A DNA stretch of 64,000 nt, taken from positions 1-64,000 of the forward strand of contig JAFMBT010000007.1 of NCBI GenBank assembly GCA_017858325.1, read 5' to 3'. Below the pieces are notes generated by a model. That model was not told where the DNA came from and did no database searches. It worked only from the letters and a program-made list of their open reading frames with translations. Made by a program: the position numbers and the translations under genes. The stretch is from Candidatus Planktophila sp. (GTDB lineage: Bacteria; Actinomycetota; Actinomycetes; Nanopelagicales; Nanopelagicaceae). Below, piece after piece: positions 18,058 to 26,725 of the stretch (its first letter is position 1; each line of letters begins with the position of its first letter).

Positions 18058-18980
18058 AACAACTTAACCCTTTCGATAAAGAAATCCATAAAGGCTTCGA
18101 CATCAACTTCCATTGCAACCTTGGCATTAGGTGGATTACCAGTGGCGTTGAAGTGATCAGCCGATATCTTCGCTGTTGTAAAGTCGCCATGTAACTCAAC
18201 ATCAAGGTAATAATCTCGGAGCGTAACTAGCTCTGGTTTTACCAAGATCGCTGCTGCGAGTGGATCATTAATTGCACACCCCTGTATCCCCTGGTACTCC
18301 GCGTGAAACTCCATATAGAACGCGGTGGATCGATCGATGAACTCAGCTATATCTGCCCGTACACCTTTAAGTCTGGCCACATGATCTTTTGTAAAAAGAC
18401 ATTGGTAGGTCACATCTAGCGGCACAATTGTTAAATCAATGCCTGAGTGCAAAAGAATGTCAAAGCTTTCAGGATCACAGAAAACGTTATATTCAGATGA
18501 TGGGGTTGCATTTCCAGGATAATGAATCGTTCCTGCCATTGATACAACGCTCTTAATTTTCTTGCGAAGGCTGGGCTCTTTTAGTAGCGCTAGAGCGAGA
18601 TTAGTGACTGGACCAATACATAAGATTGTCACTTCCCCAGGATTAGCGTTCACAATCTCGATAATGAGATTAGCCGCATTCTCTTTTACCACAGTGATTG
18701 TTGGTGGCGGAAGAACAGCATGACCTAGACCGGTATCACCGTGGGTCTCTTCGGCCACGCTCAACGCTTTTACAAGTGGCTGATTGGCTCCGATGGCCAC
18801 CGGGATATCTTGCATTCCAAGAAGTTCCACCAACTTAAGAGCGTTTGTTGTGCTCTTTTCAACAGTGGTGTTGCCATGAGTTACAGTGATCGCTTGGAGT
18901 TTAATTTCGGGCATTGCCTTGAGTAAAACGAAGGCGAGAGCATCATCTATTCCAGGATCAGTATCAAGAATTACTTTCAT
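18054..18980 (-). CDS. Nucleoside hydrolase, paralogue 3
   Basis: MKVILDTDPGIDDALAFVLLKA; CIGPVTNLALALL; MAGTIHYPGNATPSSEYNVFCDPESFDILL; start moved from 19037 to ATG 18980. Confidence 0.93.
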   Translation of the reverse strand: MKVILDTDPGIDDALAFVLLKAMPEIKLQAITVTHGNTTVEKSTTNALKLVELLGMQDIPVAIGANQPLVKALSVAEETHGDTGLGHAVLPPPTITVVKENAANLIIEIVNANPGEVTILCIGPVTNLALALLKEPSLRKKIKSVVSMAGTIHYPGNATPSSEYNVFCDPESFDILLHSGIDLTIVPLDVTYQCLFTKDHVARLKGVRADIAEFIDRSTAFYMEFHAEYQGIQGCAINDPLAAAILVKPELVTLRDYYLDVELHGDFTTAKISADHFNATGNPPNAKVAMEVDVEAFMDFFIERVKLL

Positions 18981-20163
18981 CCGTAGCCACCTCCTCCTTG
19001 TGAAAGCCCCAGCCAAAGCATGAAATAACAGTAGCAAGGGCCGTTGCCGCCGTCATGAAATAAAAGCCCTTCCAGCCATCAAACTCTTCAACAATCACAC
19101 CACTGAGTGTGCTGCCGATTGTGATTCCGATCGATATCGCTGCACCTAGAAAAGCAAAAGATTCATTGAGGCGGCTAAGCGGGACAAGCTCTTTCATGAA
19201 AGCATTAGCTGAGATGAGCGCGGGGCCGATTGCAATTCCTGAAACGATGATCCAGAACGCAATCGTATCCAGATCTTGAAAGAAGAGAATTCCTGATGTA
19301 CAGACCGTCATTACAGCGAGAGAGACGGTGTACCTGATTGTGCTTGAAATTTTCCAATGAATAAATCCATAAATTAGCCCAGAAACGGCGCTACCAAGGG
19401 GATATAACCCAACCCATAGTCCACCATCTGATGCTCGGCCGCCTTCGGTGGCGACTGCGATGATCACGACGAAGTTCGAACCAAAGAGCAGCCCCATAGC
19501 AACAAGGGATAGCAACAATGATTTCACATAAGGAATAGATAAAATCCCACGAGAGTGATCATCTTCGACTCGAGCGAAACCACCATGGTCTGTACTTGTT
19601 ATTGCGAGGCCGATACCGCCGATGATGACAAAGACTATTCCAGCTAGCAACGGTGAGCGCGAACCATAGAGCGCAAAGAGAAAGCCTGCCAGCGCAGGAC
19701 CGACAACAAATGCAGTCTCGTCAAAAACTGATTCTAGCGACAAGGCTGAACTGAGTTCTTTCTCATCAGTTATTGAACGGCTCCAGCGCGTGCGGGTATA
19801 ACTTCCAAAGTTAGGAAATGTTGCACCAAAAATTGCAGCGAGTGCAAAGAGGCCAATAGTGGAACGATCAATAAAAAAGAGGAGCCCTAGCATCGCTAGA
19901 GCATTGATGAGGGTGACAGGTATAAGTACTGAACGAGTACCAAATCGATCGGCTAACTTGCCGATCCTCGGACTCACAATCGCACCAGCTAAGGTGTAGA
20001 AAGCCGATGTAATTCCAGCGAGTGCAAAAGAATCACGGACATCAGAGACGAGAAATACAATCGCCACTGTATTCATCGCCATCGGAACTCGGCCAATAAT
20101 GCCAAATCCGAAGGTTGATGGAGCGTGAGGTTTGCGCATTATTGATGCGTAAGACCCAGCCAA
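18964..20163 (-). CDS. MFS transporter
   Basis: ~12 hydrophobic segments; MFS motif-like GKLADRFGTRSVLIP; TTG start at 20163 or ATG at 20139. Confidence 0.85.
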   Translation of the reverse strand: MAGSYASIMRKPHAPSTFGFGIIGRVPMAMNTVAIVFLVSDVRDSFALAGITSAFYTLAGAIVSPRIGKLADRFGTRSVLIPVTLINALAMLGLLFFIDRSTIGLFALAAIFGATFPNFGSYTRTRWSRSITDEKELSSALSLESVFDETAFVVGPALAGFLFALYGSRSPLLAGIVFVIIGGIGLAITSTDHGGFARVEDDHSRGILSIPYVKSLLLSLVAMGLLFGSNFVVIIAVATEGGRASDGGLWVGLYPLGSAVSGLIYGFIHWKISSTIRYTVSLAVMTVCTSGILFFQDLDTIAFWIIVSGIAIGPALISANAFMKELVPLSRLNESFAFLGAAISIGITIGSTLSGVIVEEFDGWKGFYFMTAATALATVISCFGWGFHKEEVATDESNS

Positions 20164-20213
20164 GACTGCCTCAGTTTCTCTCTTTTTCTATGATTTAAAA
20201 ATAGATTAGAAAA

Positions 20214-20669
20214 TTAGGAATCTATTTCTTGCTGCCACTTGAGCAGAATGTCAAACGCCTTATCGAAACTATCTACAACATATCCTACATCTTCAACACA
20301 TCCACGCACAAAAAGATTTATTCCTTTACCGTCGATCATGTTGCGATCCCGGATGACGCGAGTATCAGTAACAAGGCCAATAATCCCCTTCTTACTCTTG
20401 TCGTGACGCATCTCAGACCAGAAAATTCCAATCTCAGTGGCAGTTCCGTCATCGACCATCGGACCATCGAGCAGGGCTAAAACAACATTTGCTCCGAGTA
20501 CTTCTTTGGCATCGGTATCGAAGATGAACTTTGTTGTAATGGGATCTGGGAGGGGTATCTCATGGGGGACAAAGACCTCCATCCCGGCATCGCGCATTCG
20601 CTTTGCGCACTGATCAATATAAGAGCGCTCATATGGAGTAAAAAGTGGTCCTGCAAAATAAATCTTCAT
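20214..20669 (-). CDS. Nucleoside 2-deoxyribosyltransferase family protein
   Basis: KIYFAGPLFTPYERSYID...LLDGPMVDDGTATEIGIFW...INLFVRGCVED matches NDT family. Confidence 0.88.
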   Translation of the reverse strand: MKIYFAGPLFTPYERSYIDQCAKRMRDAGMEVFVPHEIPLPDPITTKFIFDTDAKEVLGANVVLALLDGPMVDDGTATEIGIFWSEMRHDKSKKGIIGLVTDTRVIRDRNMIDGKGINLFVRGCVEDVGYVVDSFDKAFDILLKWQQEIDS

Positions 20670-20671
20670 TT

Positions 20672-21664
20672 TTAATACATCACAGTCTTAGTCAGGTGGT
20701 GGGGCCAATGTGTTGCGTGGTAAGTCTTCCAGAAACGGAAATCAACCTGCGGTTGAAGTAAAGGTTCCATTCCTGGACGTCGTTTATTAATCTCTTCGGT
20801 GAGCTTAGCAATGACAAAGATCGAACTGGCTCGCAATTCAATCTCGGCATCGCTATCGCGCTTAACCTCTGTCAGTGAATTGATCTGCTTCTCTAGTTCA
20901 GGTGCGTACTCAAAGATTCCCATTACTCGCAAACCCACAGGAACAATGTAGTCAGCAAAGGCGCTGAGCTTTTCGGCATCTTCTAACTTCCATGCACCTC
21001 GTGGTGAAAGCGCTAAGTGCATTCCCCAAATTCCTAGCTGAGCCAGCTTATAGATATGTATATCGGTACCGTGGTAATTGCTTACATCGCGGAAACGCGG
21101 AAACTCAGTGGTCAGGCGTTCCAGCAAGCCATCACCGCTGGCGTAGAGTTTTGGTGCACATGAACGGACAAAGCGTGAATAGCGGCCCTCGTACTTTTCC
21201 TCGAGCACTCGTCCGACCTCATTAAAGAGAGTGACGCGCTCATCAAGCATCGGCATCTCGATAGTCCCTGAGAAGACTGACTCAAGATCTTTTCGCGTGA
21301 GCTTTGCTAAATACTCTCCACTAAAGAATGGAATGCCGCTATGTATTGCGCGATGTAGGCAGGCCAACATCGCCTCTGAGTCACACCATCGCTTACCCAT
21401 GTAATCAGTTTCAAACTTGACCCCAGTGGAAAAATCTGTGAAGGCGAAGTTCATGGTGTTTACAACTAAAGTGAAATCCATAAGTACGTCAGGGTCATTT
21501 CCAAAATCAAAGAGCATAGAGCCATCTGGCTTTGCAAACTCTTCGTAGGCCATCCAATCAGCCACATATGAAATCTTCTCTGCATTAATTTTTACAAGAG
21601 ATGCCTCGCGTACTACCTGGCTTACAGTTGTGAGGACAGGTGTATCCCAATGAACAGTTGTCAT
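20672..21664 (-). CDS. Queuosine salvage family protein (DUF2419/Qng1-like N-glycosylase)
   Basis: Blocks VVNTMNFAF, GIPFFSGEYLAKLTRKDLESVF, MPMLDERVTLFNEVGRVLEEKYEGRY, FPRFRDVSNYHGTDIHIYKLAQL, AFADYIVPVGLRVMG, EIELRASSIF correspond to the human C9orf64/QNG1 family as I recall it. Confidence 0.85.
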   Translation of the reverse strand: MTTVHWDTPVLTTVSQVVREASLVKINAEKISYVADWMAYEEFAKPDGSMLFDFGNDPDVLMDFTLVVNTMNFAFTDFSTGVKFETDYMGKRWCDSEAMLACLHRAIHSGIPFFSGEYLAKLTRKDLESVFSGTIEMPMLDERVTLFNEVGRVLEEKYEGRYSRFVRSCAPKLYASGDGLLERLTTEFPRFRDVSNYHGTDIHIYKLAQLGIWGMHLALSPRGAWKLEDAEKLSAFADYIVPVGLRVMGIFEYAPELEKQINSLTEVKRDSDAEIELRASSIFVIAKLTEEINKRRPGMEPLLQPQVDFRFWKTYHATHWPHHLTKTVMY

Positions 21665-21673
21665 GATCTCCCC

Positions 21674-22921
21674 TTACTCAGAACCGCGACGATAAGGCAT
21701 ACCGGCCATTGCTGGTGGCGTGAGCCTTTGTGCCAAGAAGGTAAGAACAATCAGTGTTGTAAAGTTTGGGAAGACGGTGACAAACTCTTGCGGAATAATA
21801 TCTACGCGTTGATTTATCCAAAGTCCAAAGAACGCAACACCTATAGAAATCGCGGCAAACTTCCACCGACGCGCAATGGAGTAATAGATACCCAATATCG
21901 CTGCAACGATTCCTGCAACCATCACTAGAGACATGACCGATTCGCTTTGGCGCACTCGCAGCGCATCGGTAAAACCAAAGAGCATCGAGCCAGCAAATAC
22001 TCCACCTGGTCTCCAATTGCCGAAGATCACAGTTGCAAGTCCAATAAAGCCTCGGCCTGCTGTCTGTCCTTCACGATAAACAGATGATGCAACAAGGGCA
22101 AGGTAGGCGCCACCAAGGGAGGCCATCATTCCCGATATCGAAATCGCGATATACCGAATTCGATAGACGTTGATTCCGAGTGACTCTGCCGCCATTGGAT
22201 TCTCACCCGAAAATCTCATCCGTAGTCCAAACTTGCTACGCCAAAGGATCCATGAAGTAAGAGGGACAAGGAGAAGGAGTGCCACAGTTACCAGTGAAAG
22301 ATCCTTAGTAAGGCCATGTAGTACCCCAGCAAGGTTTGAAATAAAGAAGATATTTTGAGAATCTATCTTTTCAAGAAGTGGGGCGATGATTGGAATTGTA
22401 AATGTCGGAAATGAATCAACTGGTGGAGAAACGGTCCGGTCTCCACCGACCGGTGGGAAGAAAATACCAGAGAGATAGCGGGCTCCACCGGCAGCAATCA
22501 AATTAATTGCTAGTCCAGATACCGCTTGATCAATGCCTATTTTGACAGTCAATACTGCATGGAAGAAGCCAGATGCAAGTCCGAAGATTGCAGCAGCGGC
22601 AAATCCAACAAGTGGTCCATGTAGATATCCAAACCATGCCGCCGTCCATGTTCCAACGATCATCATTCCTTCAAGACCAATATTAATAACACCTACTCGC
22701 TCAGCCCACAATCCACCGAGTCCAGCCATAAGGAGTGGAATTGCAAAACGCAAAGTTGCTCCAGATGTTCCTGGTGACGTGATATCTGTTGCACCAGTAA
22801 TTAACTCAACAAGTGAAATGATAAAGAAGAGGCCAGCGATCGCTAAAGTGATACGTGCTGGTGATGTGAAGAACTTTTTGGCCTTGCTTCTCTTCTTTTC
22901 AGGGGTTTTAGCAGTCATCAC
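21674..22921 (-). CDS. Nucleoside ABC transporter permease (BPD_transp_2, NupQ-like)
   Basis: FAIPLLMAGLGGLWAERVGVINIGLEGMMIVG...LGINVYRIRYIAISISGMMASLGGAYLAL. Confidence 0.93.
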   Translation of the reverse strand: MMTAKTPEKKRSKAKKFFTSPARITLAIAGLFFIISLVELITGATDITSPGTSGATLRFAIPLLMAGLGGLWAERVGVINIGLEGMMIVGTWTAAWFGYLHGPLVGFAAAAIFGLASGFFHAVLTVKIGIDQAVSGLAINLIAAGGARYLSGIFFPPVGGDRTVSPPVDSFPTFTIPIIAPLLEKIDSQNIFFISNLAGVLHGLTKDLSLVTVALLLLVPLTSWILWRSKFGLRMRFSGENPMAAESLGINVYRIRYIAISISGMMASLGGAYLALVASSVYREGQTAGRGFIGLATVIFGNWRPGGVFAGSMLFGFTDALRVRQSESVMSLVMVAGIVAAILGIYYSIARRWKFAAISIGVAFFGLWINQRVDIIPQEFVTVFPNFTTLIVLTFLAQRLTPPAMAGMPYRRGSE

Positions 22922-24009
22922 TGTGATTCCTTTAGACTAGAGGCTTCCGCATTGACTTTCCCTACCGCTCGTTGCTGTTGACGCAGATTGACTCGAGCAA
23001 CTAGCTCGTAGGCGACAACTATGGAGAGAACAATAGTTCCCTGCATCACGATGGTAATTTCTGGCGGAACTCCCTCGAATTCAAGGACAGGGGCGGTGCG
23101 CTCCAAGAAGGACCAGAGAAAGGCGGCAAAGAATATTCCGACTGGGTGATTTCTTCCAAGCAGCGCTAGAGCTAAACCAGTAAATGCATATCCAGCTGGA
23201 AATGCCATGCTGTATGAATGTGTATCAGAGAGAAGTGTTCCGATGCCGACGAGGCCAGCGATTGCACCAGATAAAATGGTGGTGATAAAGATCATTCCAG
23301 GTGCGTTGACGCCACTTGAACGAGCCGCTCTAAAAGATAATCCAGTGGCGCGAAGATTAAAACCAAAGACTGTCTTATTCAGCATCACCCAATAAGCGAT
23401 ACCTACAGCGATTGCCACAAAGAGAAAGGAGTAGATTTCCCCGTTAAAGGCCTTGATTGTTGGCATTTGACCACTCAGAGGAATCTTCCTCGTTTGAAGA
23501 TTCTGGGAACCTTCGGGCAGCGTGCCGAGTAGATCTTCGCTGAGCAAGAATGCGATGATCGCTGCTGCAATAAAATTGAGCATAATGTTACTAATAACTT
23601 CAGAGATTCCTCGGCGAACTTTGAGGTATCCCGCAATCGCTGCCCATAGACCACCGGCAAGCATCGCAGTGATAATGATGAGGGTAACATGCAGAATTGG
23701 CGGAAGATTTACTGCAGCACCCACTACAGCACCAAAGAATGCACCCATTCGATATTGACCATCGATACCAATATTAAAGAGCAGCATTTTAAATCCAATG
23801 GCTGCTGCGACGCCAGCCATGTAATAAGCGATTGTCTGATTCAGTTCGGAGACAAGATTACGTGGTTGAAAACCATACGAAACCATCTCAGCGAATATAT
23901 CAATTGGATTAACACCGCGAATCGTCAGAATAATATAGACAAAAATGAGTGAGCTTAAGATAGCCGCTACCGGAGCAAGGGTGCCCCAAAAAATTCTGCT
24001 CTTTGTCAT
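22918..24009 (-). CDS. Nucleoside ABC transporter permease (BPD_transp_2, NupP-like)
   Basis: GFKMLLFNIGIDGQYRMGAFFGA...RRGISEVISNIMLNFIA...GLSFRAARSSGVN; overlaps neighbours. Confidence 0.93.
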   Translation of the reverse strand: MTKSRIFWGTLAPVAAILSSLIFVYIILTIRGVNPIDIFAEMVSYGFQPRNLVSELNQTIAYYMAGVAAAIGFKMLLFNIGIDGQYRMGAFFGAVVGAAVNLPPILHVTLIIITAMLAGGLWAAIAGYLKVRRGISEVISNIMLNFIAAAIIAFLLSEDLLGTLPEGSQNLQTRKIPLSGQMPTIKAFNGEIYSFLFVAIAVGIAYWVMLNKTVFGFNLRATGLSFRAARSSGVNAPGMIFITTILSGAIAGLVGIGTLLSDTHSYSMAFPAGYAFTGLALALLGRNHPVGIFFAAFLWSFLERTAPVLEFEGVPPEITIVMQGTIVLSIVVAYELVARVNLRQQQRAVGKVNAEASSLKESQ

Positions 24010-25520
24010 GCGCTGATTGCCCCAGTCATTGCCAGGCCAAGATCTTCTGCTGTTGTTGTTGAAGGGTTGAGTATCGAAACAATACTTCCGCCGTAGATCA
24101 CTGCGATCCGATCAGAGAGAGAGAAGAGCTCTTCAAGATCTGCCGAGATCAACAGAATTCCAGCACCCCGCGTACGCGCCTTCATGAGTTGTTCCCAGAT
24201 AATTGCTTGAGCACCAACATCAACGCCACGAGTAGGTTGGGCTGCGATGATCAAATGAGGATCACCGCTAAGTTCGCGGCCCACAATAAATTTCTGTTGA
24301 TTTCCACCAGAGAGCGCACTCGCTAAAACATTTACTCCTGGAGTGCGAACATCGAATTCTGCAACAACTCGTTTCGAGTCTTCTGCCGCAGATCCTTTAT
24401 TCACCCAGATACCTTTAGCCATGGGCTGCGAAAATTGATGGCCTAGGATGCGGTTCTCCCACAGTGGTGCGGACATAAGAAGTCCATCGCGTTGGCGATC
24501 TTGTGGAATATATCCAACGCCAGCATTTCTAATATCTCGTGTTGGTGTAGTCACAGTATTAAGACCAAGCACTTCAACGGTTCCAGAGGATGGTCTCATC
24601 AGACCCATAATGAGTTCAATGAGTTCACTCTGACCATTTCCTTCAACTCCGGCTAGGCCAAGAATTTCACCTCCGTGAAGATCTAGGTTAACTCCACGAA
24701 GGATCTCGCGTCCATCTGCACGTGAATAAGAAGCGCCTTTAATAGTCAAAATACTCTTGCTACTAATATTTTGAGCACCCGCCTTTGGCCTAGGCAGTTC
24801 GCCTCCCACCATTAATTCTGCGAGCTCTTTCTTATTTGTATCATGAGGCTTACGCGAAGCAACAGTCGTGCCCTGACGCATGATCGTTATTTCATCAGCG
24901 ATTGCGAGTACCTCATCTAATTTGTGAGAAATAAAGAGGACCGTGAGTCCCTTATTTACAAGTTCACGCAAGTTTGTAAAAAGTTCTGAAACTTCTTGAG
25001 GAACCAATACTGCTGTTGGCTCATCAAGAATCAAAATCTTTGCACCGCGGAATAGCACCTTTGCGATTTCAACTCTTTGACGTTCACCAACGCCCAAGTT
25101 AGAGATGGATTCATCAGGATCGATATCTAGCTGATATGTATGGGCGATTTCAACCAACTTCTTTCTTGCCTCTTCAAATTTAATAGCAAAACCAAAGCGA
25201 GAAGGTTCACTTCCTAAAATAACATTTTCAAGAACAGTTGCATTATCTGCTAACTTAAAGTGTTGATGGACCATTCCAATACCAAGTGCGATCGCATCTT
25301 GTGGGGATTTGAGGGAGACTTCCCTGTCAAAAACTTTTATTACACCTGCATCGGGGCGGACTAAGCCGTAGAGAATCTTCATCAGCGTGGATTTTCCAGC
25401 TCCGTTTTCACCAATAATTGCGTGAATCGAGCCTTCACGAACATGGAGAGAGACCCCCTGATTAGCGATAACGCCAGGGTACTTCTTCTCTACTCCATCA
25501 ACTTCGAGAATATTTACCAC
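24006..25520 (-). CDS. Nucleoside ABC transporter ATP-binding protein (duplicated ABC domains, NupO-like)
   Basis: GENGAGKSTLMKILYGL, LGVGERQRVEIAKVLFRGAKILILDEPTAVL, second domain LSGGNQQKFIVGREL. Confidence 0.94.
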   Translation of the reverse strand: MVNILEVDGVEKKYPGVIANQGVSLHVREGSIHAIIGENGAGKSTLMKILYGLVRPDAGVIKVFDREVSLKSPQDAIALGIGMVHQHFKLADNATVLENVILGSEPSRFGFAIKFEEARKKLVEIAHTYQLDIDPDESISNLGVGERQRVEIAKVLFRGAKILILDEPTAVLVPQEVSELFTNLRELVNKGLTVLFISHKLDEVLAIADEITIMRQGTTVASRKPHDTNKKELAELMVGGELPRPKAGAQNISSKSILTIKGASYSRADGREILRGVNLDLHGGEILGLAGVEGNGQSELIELIMGLMRPSSGTVEVLGLNTVTTPTRDIRNAGVGYIPQDRQRDGLLMSAPLWENRILGHQFSQPMAKGIWVNKGSAAEDSKRVVAEFDVRTPGVNVLASALSGGNQQKFIVGRELSGDPHLIIAAQPTRGVDVGAQAIIWEQLMKARTRGAGILLISADLEELFSLSDRIAVIYGGSIVSILNPSTTTAEDLGLAMTGAISA

Positions 25521-25553
25521 GTATGACTTCTTTCTATTGTTTAAGTTTTAAGT

Positions 25554-25588
25554 GTGAAGTACGCCGCCATGTCAGCGGCGCACTTCAC
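25554..25588 (-). promoter_or_regulatory. Intercistronic stem-loop between the BMP binding-protein and ATPase genes
   Basis: + strand gtgaagtacgccgc-catgtca-gcggcgcacttcac: 14-bp arms, 7-nt loop, one non-complement that becomes G.U in the minus-strand RNA. Confidence 0.8.
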
Positions 25589-25602
25589 ATTACTTAATTG
25601 AT

Positions 25603-26652
25603 TTATGCCTTTGGATCAGTTGGAACTACAACATCACCTGAAGCGATCTTTGCTGCGTACTCTTCGATCTGTGAAGTGAGGTCATCGATGTATCCACCTG
25701 TTGTGGTGTATCCAACTCCGCCTTCAGCAAATCCCCAAGTCTTTACTCCTGCAGTATCTACGCCTGCAAGTGCATCAGCAACGAATGCTGCAACACCAAC
25801 ATCAACACGCTTAAGCATTGATGTAAGAATTGTTGTTACGTAATCAGCATGTGCTGGATAAGTTGCTTCGTCAGCATCTACGCCGACTGACCACTTTCCA
25901 AGCTCGGATGCTGCCTTATGTAGACCAGTTCCGGTTCCACCAGCTGCTGCATAAACAACATCTGCGCCGTTCTCGTACATACCCTTAGCAGCTTCGTATC
26001 CCTTTGCAGGATCGTTAAATCCTGAGAAGTCTGGGAAGTTGCTGATGTAGGTTGACTGAACCTTGATTCCTGCGTTTACAGCCTTTGCACCTGCGATGAA
26101 GCCAGCCTCAAACTTAGCGATCAAAGGTGTATTAACTCCACCAATAAATCCAACGTTATTTGACTTGCTCTTCAAAGCTGCTGCAACACCAACGAGGTAA
26201 GAGCCTTCTTCTTCTTTAAAGACGATGCTGTGAACGTTTGGTGCTGTCACAGATGAATCATCAACGATTCCCCATGTTGTATCAGGAAATTCTGGTGCAA
26301 CTTTTGCAAGTGCTGCAGCATAAGTGAAGCCAACAACCACGATTGGGTTTGCGCCCTTTTGTGCCATCAGCCGGAGACGCTCAGCACGCTGATCATCTGT
26401 TGCTGTTGGGTTATCTTGTGACTCGATGAGCTCAAGAGAATCATTAGCTGCGAGTAGTGGTTCTACTCCGATATACGCAAGCTGGTTAAACCCTGGAACA
26501 TCGCGTCCACCTAGGCTATAGGCAATTCCAATTGTTCCGGAAAGGTTCTCTGCTGCATCTTCACTATCGCTACCGCAACCGGTAACAACTGTGGCGGTTA
26601 GGGTTGCAGCAAGTGCAATGACTCCCCAGCGGCCTAGAAGTTTCTTCTGCAT
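25603..26652 (-). CDS. BMP family nucleoside-binding lipoprotein
   Basis: Lipobox VTGCGSD; GTIGIAYSLGGRDVPGFNQLAYIGV...GVDADEATYPAHADYVTTILTSMLKRVDVGV; start moved to ATG 26652 with upstream AAGGAGAAA. Confidence 0.94.
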   Translation of the reverse strand: MQKKLLGRWGVIALAATLTATVVTGCGSDSEDAAENLSGTIGIAYSLGGRDVPGFNQLAYIGVEPLLAANDSLELIESQDNPTATDDQRAERLRLMAQKGANPIVVVGFTYAAALAKVAPEFPDTTWGIVDDSSVTAPNVHSIVFKEEEGSYLVGVAAALKSKSNNVGFIGGVNTPLIAKFEAGFIAGAKAVNAGIKVQSTYISNFPDFSGFNDPAKGYEAAKGMYENGADVVYAAAGGTGTGLHKAASELGKWSVGVDADEATYPAHADYVTTILTSMLKRVDVGVAAFVADALAGVDTAGVKTWGFAEGGVGYTTTGGYIDDLTSQIEEYAAKIASGDVVVPTDPKA

Positions 26653-26676
26653 TCGGTATTTCTCCTTTTGTTTATT

Positions 26677-26690
26677 TGAGTGATCACTCA
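26677..26690. promoter_or_regulatory. Perfect 14-bp palindrome, candidate LacI-family operator
   Basis: TGAGTGATCACTCA just upstream of the RBS of the BMP gene and downstream of the LacI-type regulator gene. Confidence 0.55.
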
Positions 26691-26725
26691 TTTACCCAAT
26701 GGTCTGCCTTGTTGAAAGCGATCGT

